NCBI RefSeq assembly: GCF_013343235.1
Contig: NZ_CP040094.1
Span: 442,501-506,500, forward strand
Direction of reading: 5' to 3'
Source of the DNA: Nostoc sp. TCL240-02
GTDB taxonomy: Bacteria > Cyanobacteriota > Cyanobacteriia > Cyanobacteriales > Nostocaceae
DNA length: 64,000 nt
Of this stretch, positions 8,842 through 17,760 are shown one piece after another; position 1 is the first letter of the stretch; every line of letters starts with the position of its first letter. The notes beneath the pieces were generated by a model, which saw only the letters and a program-made list of their open reading frames with translations, was not told where the DNA came from and searched no databases. The translations under genes were made by a program, and so were the position numbers.

Positions 8842-9720
8842 TTACAGTTTCCCCGTGAAGACTCGTTCAGCCGGGCCTATCATGTAAACCCGTTGGTCGA
8901 TTTCTGACCATTCAATTTGCAAGGAGCCACCAGGTAATTCTACAGTGGCGGTGCGATCGCATTTCCCGGTTAACACACCAGCCACTAAAGAAGCGCAAGC
9001 ACCAGTCCCGCAAGCTAATGTAATCCCAGCACCTCGTTCCCACACCCGCATTTTTAAATAGTCACGGCGTACCACTTGAATAAATTCAGTATTTATGCGT
9101 TGGGGAAAAGCTGGGTGATGCTCAAATTTCGGGCCTATGCTTTCTAGTTCAATTGCTGCTACATCTTCCACAAAGGTAATGCAGTGAGGATTTCCCATAC
9201 TTACACAAGTTACTTCCCAAGTTTGTCCCGCCACTTCCAACGGCTGAGAAATTACTTTTTCTTCAACAGGTGCAAGGGTGGTAGGAATTTCACCAGCGAG
9301 TAATCTGGGTAAACCCATATCCACCTTCACTTGACCATTAGGCAAGATTTGGGGAATCATCACGCCAGCTAAAGTATGAATGCGATACGTGATTGAGGAT
9401 TGAGAAGACTCTTCCCCAGTCCCTAGTCCCAAGTCCCTAGTCCCCAGTTTCTCTAAATCTGCCAAAAAGCCAGCTAAACAGCGAATGCCATTGCCACACA
9501 TTTCTGGTTCTGAACCATCAGAATTAAAAATCCGCATGGTGTAGTCAGTGCCGTTTTCTCCAGGTAGGGCAAAAATTACACCATCAGCACCGATACCAAA
9601 ATGGCGATCGCACAACTGAATGGCTTGTTCTGGAGTCAATACAGGCAAAGATGACGAGCGATTGTCAATGAGAATAAAATCGTTGCCTAGACCATGATAC
9701 TTAGTAAATTCGATTGCCAT
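8842..9720 (-). CDS. dapF: Diaminopimelate epimerase
   Basis: Converts LL- to meso-diaminopimelate for lysine and peptidoglycan. Both catalytic cysteines are visible: Cys75 in [11 protein letters not shown] and the second in [10 protein letters not shown] near the C-terminus; [13 protein letters not shown] opens the protein. At 292 residues it is longer than the usual 275-280: residues about 91-108 ([14 protein letters not shown] and flanks) are encoded by a CCCAGTCCCTAGT-type short tandem repeat that sits in frame between two conserved segments. The gene is divergent from hfq, about 70 bp between starts. Confidence 0.96.
   Translation of the reverse strand: MAIEFTKYHGLGNDFILIDNRSSSLPVLTPEQAIQLCDRHFGIGADGVIFALPGENGTDYTMRIFNSDGSEPEMCGNGIRCLAGFLADLEKLGTRDLGLGTGEESSQSSITYRIHTLAGVMIPQILPNGQVKVDMGLPRLLAGEIPTTLAPVEEKVISQPLEVAGQTWEVTCVSMGNPHCITFVEDVAAIELESIGPKFEHHPAFPQRINTEFIQVVRRDYLKMRVWERGAGITLACGTGACASLVAGVLTGKCDRTATVELPGGSLQIEWSEIDQRVYMIGPAERVFTGKL
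9414..9448. repeat. Short tandem repeat inserted within dapF coding sequence
   Basis: CCCCAGTCCCTAGTCCCAAG followed by another GTCCCTAGTCCCC copy: the same heptanucleotide family found between genes at 46440-46490. Here it is in frame inside dapF, adding about 12-18 residues. Confidence 0.85.
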
Positions 9721-9789
9721 TTTCTCAAGGATGAATTATCAAGGATTAGTTACTCTTTATTTTGCCTTGTAGGTTCATCTTTACTAAAA

Positions 9790-10014
9790 ATGCTTACCGA
9801 ATTTGACACCACTTTACCCAGTATTAGACAAGTCCAAAACCTGATTAAACAAACAATGCCAGTAGAGTTAAAGCTGCTGACTCAAGATGTACTCATAGGA
9901 AAGGTTGTATGGCAAGATCCTCAGTGTATCTGTATTGCTGATGAAAACAGCCAGCAAACCACTGTTTGGAAACAAGCGATCGCATACATCAAACCGAAAA
10001 CAAGTCAGGAATAG
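9790..10014 (+). CDS. hfq: Cyanobacterial Hfq (Sm-like) protein
   Basis: 74 residues from the ATG at 9790. The sequence LPSIRQVQNLIKQTMPVELK, then WQD-CICIADENS and QAIAYIKP, matches the short cyanobacterial Hfq type (Synechocystis Ssr3341). In that family Hfq does not bind sRNA in the enterobacterial way but binds the PilB pilus motor and is needed for motility; applying this here is inference. An upstream in-frame start at 9694 would overlap dapF and adds a non-homologous extension, so I do not use it. Divergent from dapF. Confidence 0.9.
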   Translation: MLTEFDTTLPSIRQVQNLIKQTMPVELKLLTQDVLIGKVVWQDPQCICIADENSQQTTVWKQAIAYIKPKTSQE

Positions 10015-10140
10015 AATTTTGCTTGCGATCGCTATAAGATTTTGGTTAGCGATCGCTCATTTGTCTGCAATACACTCTGATCTCATGATTTGTTCTGAAT
10101 TCTGGCCCCTGACTCCTGAATTCTTTTTCATCAGAGAGAA

Positions 10141-11343
10141 TTAATGCGAAAATTCCCAATCTTGTAGCATCAAAATAGCATCTCTATACAAAGACAAATC
10201 TACTTGGTGGACTTCTATTCCCTGCCCAATTCCTTCTAGAAGGGTAATTGTCAAATTTCCTCCCAAGTGTTCGCGGAACTCGGTAAGCCCCTTAAATAGA
10301 CAATGGGGATGGTCTAGTCGATCTAATTGCTCTGTCAGTGCCGATACATATAATGTAAAGCCCAGATTACTAAGCGTACTTAGAACCATTTGCCACTCAG
10401 ATTTCAATAGTTGACCTGTTAAATATGAATAGGTCGTATCCAAAGCAATACCGATCGCTACAGCTTCACCGTGACGTAAACTGTAATTAGTTAAATGCTC
10501 CAGTTTATGAGCAGCCCAGTGTCCAAAATCTAAAGGGCGCGATGAACCCATTTCAAATGGATCGCCACTACCAGCAATATGCTCTAAATGCAACTGCGAA
10601 CAGCGATAGATTAGCCTTTCCATTATGTTCATATCCCGATTAGCCAATTTATCGGCATTAGTCATAATGAAATCGAAGAAATTTGCATCTTTAATCAGCG
10701 CTACTTTCACCGCTTCTGCAATACCCGATCGCCAATCGCGATCGTCAAGGCTAGTCAGAAAATCAAAGTCATTCAAGACAGCATAAGGCGGCATGAATGT
10801 ACCCAAAAAGTTTTTCTTGCCGAAAGCATTGATTCCATTTTTGACCCCTACACCCGAATCGTTTTGCCCTAATACTGTTGTTGGTACTCGTAGCAGTCTA
10901 ATTCCTCGGTGAGCCGTTGTTGCTGCGTATCCTACCATATCTAGGACGGCTCCACCCCCAATTGCTAAAACGTAGGAGTGACGGCACAATCCACCTACAT
11001 TGATTCGCTGATGAATTTGCTCTATAAATCTAGAGTCGTTCTTAACTCCTTCTCCACCCAGAACTACTATTGGCTCACCGCTCAGTGTTAGTACATCTTC
11101 ATAATATTGGGCATAGACTGATAATTTTTTGAGTAAGCCATCCTGATACTGTAAAAATCCTCCATCTACCACTGCTAGTACTTGTTTTGGGGTTGTTCCA
11201 CCATCTGCGGCAATTACTTGTGCAAGTAAAGGATTATCTAACTGAAACAGACCTTTAGTGAAGTGAACATCATAGTTGAAGGTTACACGGACGCATTGAT
11301 TAATTGGCTGTAGATTAAGAGCAGTTTTTTGTTTAATAACCAT
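10141..11343 (-). CDS. eboD: EboD-like 3-dehydroquinate synthase homologue
   Basis: About 400 residues of the dehydroquinate-synthase-like fold: NAD-binding AIGGGAVLDMVGYAA, RVPTTVLGQNDSGVGVKNG, and metal ligands in SGIAEAVKVALI (Glu), LDFGHWAAHKLE (His) and RHGEAVAIGIALD (His). In ebo clusters this gene is eboD; its substrate is not known. It is divergent from eboA. I favour the ATG at 11343 (MVIKQKTALN), but the frame runs on upstream to a TTG at 11469 through a convincing hydrophobic segment (SILLILLSILIALVHLF), so a membrane-anchored form of about 442 residues is possible. Neither start has a strong ribosome site. Confidence 0.82.
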   Translation of the reverse strand: MVIKQKTALNLQPINQCVRVTFNYDVHFTKGLFQLDNPLLAQVIAADGGTTPKQVLAVVDGGFLQYQDGLLKKLSVYAQYYEDVLTLSGEPIVVLGGEGVKNDSRFIEQIHQRINVGGLCRHSYVLAIGGGAVLDMVGYAATTAHRGIRLLRVPTTVLGQNDSGVGVKNGINAFGKKNFLGTFMPPYAVLNDFDFLTSLDDRDWRSGIAEAVKVALIKDANFFDFIMTNADKLANRDMNIMERLIYRCSQLHLEHIAGSGDPFEMGSSRPLDFGHWAAHKLEHLTNYSLRHGEAVAIGIALDTTYSYLTGQLLKSEWQMVLSTLSNLGFTLYVSALTEQLDRLDHPHCLFKGLTEFREHLGGNLTITLLEGIGQGIEVHQVDLSLYRDAILMLQDWEFSH

Positions 11344-11469
11344 TGAGAGTATTCTTACTTTTTTAGCAACTGTAAATAGATGTACTAGTGCAATTAAAAT
11401 TGAGAGCAAAATCAACAGAATAGAGCCATTAAATACTTCAGTATTTAACTGATTGGCTAAACAGTTCAA

Positions 11470-11819
11470 TTTATTAGATCATCGTACTTTTGAATTTTAT
11501 TTATGCTAATACATAAAGTTGAAAATAAGATTAATTTATAACTTTATTGATGCCTATCTTTTATATCTGAAGTTAGCAATGGGTATTCTTATTTAGATAA
11601 ATTCTAAAATTTTTCCGTATGTTAATTCTAGAGTTTATCTAATTAAAATAGGATCTTTACAATATCTTATCTAAAATCGGGAAAATTTTATAGATTCAGT
11701 AAAGTTACGATCTTAAGAATATATTATCTAGCTGTTTTAATCACAAAGTATCAAGTTTAGTGCTAGATTTTATACTGAGTTGTAACAAAAAAGTTGGGCA
11801 ACTTCTCCTGAAATTCATC
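11470..11819. promoter_or_regulatory. AT-rich divergent promoter region, eboD / eboA
   Basis: About 350 bp, strongly AT-rich, between the divergent eboD and eboA starts. It must hold both promoters by position. I see no clear operator palindrome or terminator in it. Confidence 0.45.
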
Positions 11820-12707
11820 ATGAGTAAAGTAAACAAATTACTGCATCACTGGCTGTCAAAGTCTATTTCAGAGAAAGCTTTTGCTTGGCTGGAACAGAAG
11901 CAGACACAAATTTATAGCGGTGCTGCTGAAAAAGTTTTTTTCACGGCATTTAGTGCTGTGCCGCGTTATCTAGGTAAAGAGGATTTGCAGCTAACATTCC
12001 AGGACTTGGAAGCAGCAGAAGATGTGATTCCCGGTTGGTATCCTGGTAATTGGAGTGTAGATCAAGCAGGCCGCACACTCTTGCTTCTAGCCTTGCCCCG
12101 CGATGATGCTGAGGCTTATGTGCGAGTCTCCTTTGGAGAGGCTGCGCCAACGCTCGATCAAGTCTTCTCTACTGCTGATATGGGGGAGTTAGTTGCCCTT
12201 TATCAAAGTTTGCCGCTACTACCACATCCAGAGTTACATCGCCACCGCGCTGCTGAGGGAATTCGCAGCAATATGAGTAATGTATTCCAAGCCATAGCAC
12301 TACGTAACCCTTATCCAGCGAATTATTTAGACAATGCTGCTTGGAATCAGATGGTACTGAAGGCTGTATTTGTCGGCAGTCCGTTGCATCTAATTTGGGG
12401 ACTAGACCAGCGTGCCAACCCAGAATTGGCGAGAATGTTAGCAAACTATGCCCATGAACGCTGGGCAGCTAAACGCTCAGTTACGCCAGAACTTTGGCGA
12501 CCTGTAGGGCGGTTTGCAGATAGCACAATCATCACAGATTTAGAAAAAGTACTGGCTAATGGGGATACAGCCGAACAACAAGCAGCAGCGTTAGCTTGTG
12601 CCGAGTCTCCTTTACCCCAAGCGCAAGCATTACTCTCTTGTTACCCAGATTTACAGTCATCCATTCAACAAGGTAATCTGACTTGGAACGATTTTAACCG
12701 CAAATGA
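11820..12707 (+). CDS. eboA: EboA-domain protein
   Basis: About 295 residues. Recognised as EboA by [56 protein letters not shown] and the C-terminal [19 protein letters not shown]. The biochemical role is unknown; in Nostoc punctiforme the ebo cluster is reported to be needed to get the scytonemin precursor to the periplasm. First gene of the eboA-B-C-E-F run. I take ATG 11820; a GTG 20 codons upstream (11760) is also in frame. Confidence 0.88.
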   Translation: MSKVNKLLHHWLSKSISEKAFAWLEQKQTQIYSGAAEKVFFTAFSAVPRYLGKEDLQLTFQDLEAAEDVIPGWYPGNWSVDQAGRTLLLLALPRDDAEAYVRVSFGEAAPTLDQVFSTADMGELVALYQSLPLLPHPELHRHRAAEGIRSNMSNVFQAIALRNPYPANYLDNAAWNQMVLKAVFVGSPLHLIWGLDQRANPELARMLANYAHERWAAKRSVTPELWRPVGRFADSTIITDLEKVLANGDTAEQQAAALACAESPLPQAQALLSCYPDLQSSIQQGNLTWNDFNRK

Positions 12708-12768
12708 AGGGAGTGGGGATGAGGGAGACAAGGGGGATCAGGGGGATGAAGAAAAGAACCTATACCAA

Positions 12769-12840
12769 TTCCCAATGCCCAATGCCCAATGCCCAATTCC
12801 CAATGCCCAATGCCCAATGCCCAATGCCCAATGCCCAATT
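12769..12840. repeat. CCCAATG heptanucleotide tandem repeat
   Basis: About ten copies of CCCAATG/CCCAATT in the eboA-eboB gap. The block is open in the eboB frame, which makes gene finders extend eboB upstream into it. Confidence 0.9.
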
Positions 12841-12853
12841 ATTAAACCACACC

Positions 12854-13762
12854 ATGATGTTTATCGATCCTCACATTCACATGTGTTCCCGTACTACTTA
12901 CGATTACTTAGTAATGCGGGAATATGGCATTGTTGCCGTTATTGAACCAGCTTTTTGGTTAGGACAACCTCGAACCAATGCTGGCACATTTAAAGACTAT
13001 TTTAGTAGTCTTGTTGGCTGGGAAAGATTTCGTGCTAGTCAGTTTGGCATTCAACATTACTGTACAATCGGCCTAAATCCAAAAGAAGCCAACAACGAGG
13101 CACTAGCAGCAGAAGTGATAGAACTGCTGCCACTTTATGCCTGTAAAGAAGGAGTTGTTGCTATTGGCGAAATTGGCTACGACGACATGACAGAAGCAGA
13201 AGATAAGTACTTTTGTCAACAGTTAGCATTAGCCAAAGAACTCGATATGTTGGTACTAATTCATACCCCCCATCGCAATAAGAAAGCGGGTGCAATTCAG
13301 AGCATGGAGCGCTGTATTGAATATGGCTTAGATCCATCACAAGTAATTATTGACCACAACAACGAAGAAACTGTTGAAGAAGTATTAGGAAGAGGTTTTT
13401 GGGCGGCTTTCACGATTTATCCCCAAACCAAGATGGGTAACGCCAGAATGGTAGAAGTTGTCCGTAAGTATGGATGCAATCGCATCATTGTAGATAGTAG
13501 CGCTGATTGGGGTATCAGCGATCCTTTGGCAGTCCCGAAAACGGCTCAGTTGATGTTAGATAGAGGCATTCCTGAAGAACACGTGCGAGCAGTTTGTTAT
13601 GAAAATGCCTTAGCTGCTTACAGTCAAACTGGACAAATGAAAGCATCAGATTGGCTCAATCCCCAATCCATAGATCAGCGCCAAATGTTCAATGGTAATT
13701 CTGTGTTGCGGGGACAGGAACCAGGAATCAAATCAGTTTCAGATTTTGTGTTGATTGAGTAG
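12854..13762 (+). CDS. eboB: EboB, TatD-like metal-dependent hydrolase
   Basis: About 302 residues of the TatD/amidohydrolase TIM barrel. Metal ligands are visible: HxH in MFIDPHIHM, Glu in [10 protein letters not shown], His in LIHTPHRNK, His in IIDHNNEE, and Asp in [10 protein letters not shown]. The substrate is unknown. The true start is the ATG at 12854 or the adjacent one at 12857, just before FIDPHIH; the upstream open stretch is only tandem repeat. It follows eboA after about 145 bp of repeat. Confidence 0.9.
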   Translation: MMFIDPHIHMCSRTTYDYLVMREYGIVAVIEPAFWLGQPRTNAGTFKDYFSSLVGWERFRASQFGIQHYCTIGLNPKEANNEALAAEVIELLPLYACKEGVVAIGEIGYDDMTEAEDKYFCQQLALAKELDMLVLIHTPHRNKKAGAIQSMERCIEYGLDPSQVIIDHNNEETVEEVLGRGFWAAFTIYPQTKMGNARMVEVVRKYGCNRIIVDSSADWGISDPLAVPKTAQLMLDRGIPEEHVRAVCYENALAAYSQTGQMKASDWLNPQSIDQRQMFNGNSVLRGQEPGIKSVSDFVLIE

Positions 13763-13763
13763 A

Positions 13764-13806
13764 GAATTGGGTATTGGGGCATTGGGCATTGGGCATTGGG
13801 CATTGT
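13764..13806. repeat. GGGCATT heptanucleotide tandem repeat
   Basis: About five copies of ATTGGGC/ATTGGGT in the eboB-eboC gap, the reverse orientation of the block before eboB; together they flank eboB as inverted repeats. Confidence 0.85.
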
Positions 13807-13858
13807 AAGAGAGATTTTCATCTTATTTTGAAAAATTAGTAGGTACGGAGGCAGATAA

Positions 13859-14791
13859 GTGAATGTTGCAAGCTTAAATTTGCAAAGCTGGCGGGGTTAT
13901 CTGGAATTGATTCGTCCTGCTAATATTGTTACTGCTTGGGCGGATATTCTTGTCGGTTTTGCTGCTTCCGGCTCTGGGATGATTTTTGCTCAATTAATCA
14001 ATGGGGAAGCAAGTTTTTTCATCTTAATCCCATTAGCTTGGTTGTTATTAGCTACAACTGGTTTATACGGCGGCGGTATAGTTTTTAATGATGTTTTCGA
14101 TGCAGAGTTAGATGCAAAAGAGCGACCAAATAGAGCAATTCCTAGTGGTCGCGTATCTCGTCAAAATGCTGCTTTATTAGGGAGTATACTGTTTGCCATA
14201 GGGATTATAGCTGCTTTTCAAGTATCTGCCTTGAGTGCTGCGATCGCTATATTTATCACTCTTTCTTCTCTTCTGTACGATTCACTGGCCAAACATCATC
14301 CTTTTTTTGGGCCGCTGAATATGGGTTTATGTCGTGGCAGTAACTTATTATTAGGTGTGAGTGCTGTACCAGAAATAATAGGAGAACGTTGGTATTTAGC
14401 ACTAATTCCTGTTATTTACATTGCTGCTATCACCGCAATTAGCCAGGGTGAAGTTCACGGGGGTAAGAAGATTACGGGAGTATTAGCAGTACTGCTGATT
14501 GCAATAGTTTTGACAGCAGTTTTAGCTTTAGGATTATTAGAAGAGTATACAGCGATCGCAGCCCTACCATTCGCTATTTTCTTAGCTATCAGAATTTTAC
14601 CTAATTTTATCAAAGCGGCGCGGGAACCGATAGCCGAAAATATCCGCAATGCTGTCAAAATAGGTGTTTTATCTCTAATAGTCTTAGATGCAACGGTTGC
14701 ATCTGGTTTTGCTGGTTTGTATTACGGTTTATTCGTTCTAATTTTGCTACCATTTTCGATGAAGTTAGCAAAAGTATTTGCTGTAACTTAA
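13859..14791 (+). CDS. eboC: EboC, UbiA-type prenyltransferase
   Basis: 310 residues, about eight to nine membrane helices. The polyprenyl-diphosphate site is clear: NDVFDAELDAKERPNRAIPS (about residues 77-96), the NDxxDxxxD plus RPxRxxPSG signature of UbiA enzymes. The acceptor is unknown; within ebo it may lipidate a small molecule for transfer across the membrane (inference). Start is GTG 13859 with CGGAGG eight bases upstream, the best ribosome site in the cluster. A GC-rich hairpin follows the stop. Confidence 0.92.
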   Translation: MNVASLNLQSWRGYLELIRPANIVTAWADILVGFAASGSGMIFAQLINGEASFFILIPLAWLLLATTGLYGGGIVFNDVFDAELDAKERPNRAIPSGRVSRQNAALLGSILFAIGIIAAFQVSALSAAIAIFITLSSLLYDSLAKHHPFFGPLNMGLCRGSNLLLGVSAVPEIIGERWYLALIPVIYIAAITAISQGEVHGGKKITGVLAVLLIAIVLTAVLALGLLEEYTAIAALPFAIFLAIRILPNFIKAAREPIAENIRNAVKIGVLSLIVLDATVASGFAGLYYGLFVLILLPFSMKLAKVFAVT

Positions 14792-14829
14792 ATTTGAATG
14801 CATACACTCAGTAATACCATTAGTCGGCT

Positions 14830-14857
14830 GTAGGGGCGCATAGATGTGCGCCCCTAC
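14830..14857. terminator. GC-rich hairpin between eboC and eboE
   Basis: Perfect 11-bp arms GTAGGGGCGCA and TGCGCCCCTAC around a 6-nt loop, with no T-run after it. It could weaken read-through into eboE or be a dispersed repeat (the GGGGCGCAxxxxTGCGCCCC type is widespread in cyanobacteria). Confidence 0.6.
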
Positions 14858-14937
14858 CCATGAATATGTAGCAAGTATTTTGTGAAATAGTTTAAGCCAA
14901 AGAAAACAGATTACATATACAAGGATAGAGCTAGAAA

Positions 14938-16164
14938 ATGAAAATTACAAAAAACAATAATTTTCACTTAACTTATTGCAGCAATATTCATCCTGGTGAA
15001 AGTTGGCTAGAGGTTTTCGCTAATTTAAAAAAGTATATTCCCGAACTCAAGTCACGTTTATCGCCAACAGAACCTTTTGGTATTGGCTTGAGGTTAGCAG
15101 ATGTTGCTGCAAAAGAACTTTTAGAAAGTAATAATTTAGCTCAATTCCAAACTTGGCTAACCCAGCATAATTTATATGTTTTCACCTTAAATGGATTTCC
15201 TTATGGCGGATTCCATCGACAAGTTGTAAAAGACCAAGTTTATGCACCAGATTGGTCTACACAAGAACGAGTGAATTATACCTTAAATTTGACGGAAATT
15301 TTATCTGTTCTGTTACCACAAGGGCTAGACGGTGGAATTTCTACACTGCCATTATCCTATAAACCTTGGTGGTTAGAAGACGAAGTAACTTTTGATACGG
15401 TTCTGAAAAAGAGTTGTTTGAACATAGCATCAGTTGTTGTAGAGATGATTCGCACTCATGAAGAAACAGGAAAGATATTACATATTGATTTAGAACCTGA
15501 ACCTGATGGATTAATTGAAAATACATCAGAAGTAATTGATTTTTATCAAAATTGGTTGTTACCAATTGGTGGTAATTACTTATCAGAAAAATTAAATATT
15601 GAACAGCACCTAGCAGAAACTAAATTGCTAGAACACGTCCGGGTTTGTTATGATACCTGCCATTTTTCAGTTGAATATGAGGAACCGCAATCTGTATTTG
15701 CGCGTTTGCAATCGGCAGGAATTAAGATTGGCAAAATTCAAATCAGCGCTGCAATTAAATTAAAAATACCTGCTGAGATTGAAAAGCGTAGTTTGATAGT
15801 TGAGCGCTTACGTCCTTTTGCTGAATCTACTTATCTTCACCAGGTAATAGAACGTCGCAATGATGGCACACTCCATCACTATCCTGATTTAATAACTGCA
15901 TTACCACATTTAGAGCAATCTTTAGCTGAAGAATGGCGGACTCATTTTCATGTCCCAATTTTTATTCATGACTATCAAATTTTGCAGTCTACGCAAGATG
16001 ATATCGCCACCGTTTTGCATCTACTTCAGGCAAATAATGCTTGTTCGCATTTAGAAATTGAGACTTACACTTGGGATGTATTGCCATCAGAAATGAAGAT
16101 AGATTTACTAACTTCAATTCAGCGCGAGTATGAGTGGGTATTAAAAGAATTTGCCGCAAATTAA
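14938..16164 (+). CDS. eboE: EboE, xylose-isomerase-like TIM-barrel protein
   Basis: 408 residues. It opens HLTYCSNIHPGESWLEVFAN, the marker of the EboE family, and shows barrel motifs of sugar isomerase-like proteins: HIDLEPEPDG, VRVCYDTCHFSVEYE (metal-site type DxCH) and IFIHDYQIL. The substrate is unknown. It is followed after 15 bp by eboF, so the two are surely co-transcribed. Confidence 0.88.
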   Translation: MKITKNNNFHLTYCSNIHPGESWLEVFANLKKYIPELKSRLSPTEPFGIGLRLADVAAKELLESNNLAQFQTWLTQHNLYVFTLNGFPYGGFHRQVVKDQVYAPDWSTQERVNYTLNLTEILSVLLPQGLDGGISTLPLSYKPWWLEDEVTFDTVLKKSCLNIASVVVEMIRTHEETGKILHIDLEPEPDGLIENTSEVIDFYQNWLLPIGGNYLSEKLNIEQHLAETKLLEHVRVCYDTCHFSVEYEEPQSVFARLQSAGIKIGKIQISAAIKLKIPAEIEKRSLIVERLRPFAESTYLHQVIERRNDGTLHHYPDLITALPHLEQSLAEEWRTHFHVPIFIHDYQILQSTQDDIATVLHLLQANNACSHLEIETYTWDVLPSEMKIDLLTSIQREYEWVLKEFAAN

Positions 16165-16179
16165 AAGGAAATTAATTTC

Positions 16180-17553
16180 ATGCAGAAAACTGTTGTTCTA
16201 AATGTTGTGGGATTAACGCCCAGTTTACTAGGAGAAAACACACCATGTTTATCTTCTTGGGCTGCAAAAGGCCAGGTAGCGTCAATTGAAAAAGTTTTAC
16301 CTGCTGTTACTTGTTCGGTTCAAGCTACTTATTTAACAGGAAAATTCCCTGATGAACATGGGATTGTCGCTAATGGTTGGTACTTCCGCGATGAATGTGA
16401 AGTGAAGTTTTGGCGACAATCTAATAAATTAGTCCAGTCCCCAAAAATTTGGGAAATAGCTAAATCAATTGACTCAACTTTTACTTGTGCCAACCTTTTT
16501 TGGTGGTACAATATGTATTCTTCAGTGGATTATGCCATTACGCCCCGCCCAATGTATCCCGCAGATGGGAGAAAATTACCTGATATTTATACTCATCCTA
16601 GTGATGTGCGATCGCAAACTCAATCTGATTTAGGAAATTTCCCTTTGTTCGATTTTTGGGGGCCAAAAACTTCCATTAGTTCTAGCCAATGGATTGCCAA
16701 TTCTGCAAAATGGATTGAGGAACGCTACAGCCCTACATTATCACTAGTTTATTTACCACATTTAGATTACTGTCTGCAAAAATTTGGTAACAATCAAACA
16801 CAGATTCAAGCTGATTTACGAGAAATAGATGCTGTTTGTGGCGATTTAATTAAATACTATGAAGCACGCAATACTCAGGTAATTATTCTTTCTGAGTATG
16901 GCATTACCCCAGTCTCGAAAGCTGTAGATTTGAACCGCGTATTACGGGAAAATGGTCTAATTGCTATACGAGAAGAATTAGGGCGAGAACTGCTTGATTT
17001 TGGGGCTAGCATTGCCTTTGCTGTTGCCGATCATCAAATTGCTCATATATATGTGAACGATCCGGCTTACATCCCAAAAGTGCGATCGCTTTTAGAAGCG
17101 ACTGAAGGCGTAGCGCAGGTATTGGATGAAGAGGGTAAACAAGCCTACCACCTCGATCATCCTAGATCGGGGGAGTTGGTAGCGATCGCCGGGTCTGATG
17201 CTTGGTTTACCTATTATTATTGGCTTGATGACGCAAAAGCGCCTGATTTTGCTAGAACTGTAGATATCCACCGCAAACCTGGTTACGATCCTGTAGAACT
17301 TTTCCTCGATCCACAGATTAAATTTCCTCAAGGAAAAATTGCTCTCAAGTTACTTAAGAAGCAACTGGGTTTTCGCTACCTCATGGATGTTATTCCTCTG
17401 GATGCTTCCCTCGTTCGTGGTTCTCACGGTAACATTACCACTTCTTCTGATGAAGGGCCTCTATTTATCACCCATCAAACTGATTTAGTTAATGAAAATC
17501 GAATTGAGGCGACAGATGTTTGCTCGTTGATTCTCAAACATTTAAATGCCTGA
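16180..17553 (+). CDS. eboF: EboF, alkaline-phosphatase-superfamily (nucleotide pyrophosphatase-like) protein
   Basis: 457 residues of the type I phosphodiesterase/nucleotide pyrophosphatase group. Seen: VLPAVTCSVQATYLTGKFPD with the expected Thr nucleophile, HGIVANGWYFRD, YLPHLDYCLQKFG, ILSEYGITPV and RGSHGNITTSSDEGP for the second metal site. The canonical DH pair (usually SDHGM) reads SEYGIT, so metal coordination may differ. It ends the ebo run. Role in ebo is unknown; hydrolysis of a phosphodiester intermediate is inference. Confidence 0.88.
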   Translation: MQKTVVLNVVGLTPSLLGENTPCLSSWAAKGQVASIEKVLPAVTCSVQATYLTGKFPDEHGIVANGWYFRDECEVKFWRQSNKLVQSPKIWEIAKSIDSTFTCANLFWWYNMYSSVDYAITPRPMYPADGRKLPDIYTHPSDVRSQTQSDLGNFPLFDFWGPKTSISSSQWIANSAKWIEERYSPTLSLVYLPHLDYCLQKFGNNQTQIQADLREIDAVCGDLIKYYEARNTQVIILSEYGITPVSKAVDLNRVLRENGLIAIREELGRELLDFGASIAFAVADHQIAHIYVNDPAYIPKVRSLLEATEGVAQVLDEEGKQAYHLDHPRSGELVAIAGSDAWFTYYYWLDDAKAPDFARTVDIHRKPGYDPVELFLDPQIKFPQGKIALKLLKKQLGFRYLMDVIPLDASLVRGSHGNITTSSDEGPLFITHQTDLVNENRIEATDVCSLILKHLNA

Positions 17554-17615
17554 AAGACATCATAGAAAGCGATATATTGCCTCTACATCTTACTAAAATA
17601 CAAAAAATTTCCTTG

Positions 17616-17672
17616 TAATTCATAGTCATATCGAGTATGCTTTATATATAAACTCATAATGACTATGAATTA
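17616..17672. promoter_or_regulatory. Long perfect inverted repeat before the catalase gene
   Basis: TAATTCATAGTCAT (17616-17629) and its exact complement ATGACTATGAATTA (17659-17672) flank a 29-nt AT-rich centre containing TTTATATATAAA. It lies about 90 bp before katA and 60 bp after eboF. It could be a regulator site or a cruciform; a strong terminator is less likely because it is AT-rich. Confidence 0.55.
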
Positions 17673-17760
17673 GTATGGTCTATCACTGGGCATCCGTCTA
17701 TCTACTGACTAAAATGTACTGTCAGCAATCTGAGTAACTTAATGGAGAGCTTCTTTACCC

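Noticed and set aside
12704..12853. N-terminal 50-residue extension of EboB
   Set aside because: It is translated tandem repeat (QCPMPNA copies) and the conserved protein begins at MFIDPHIH.
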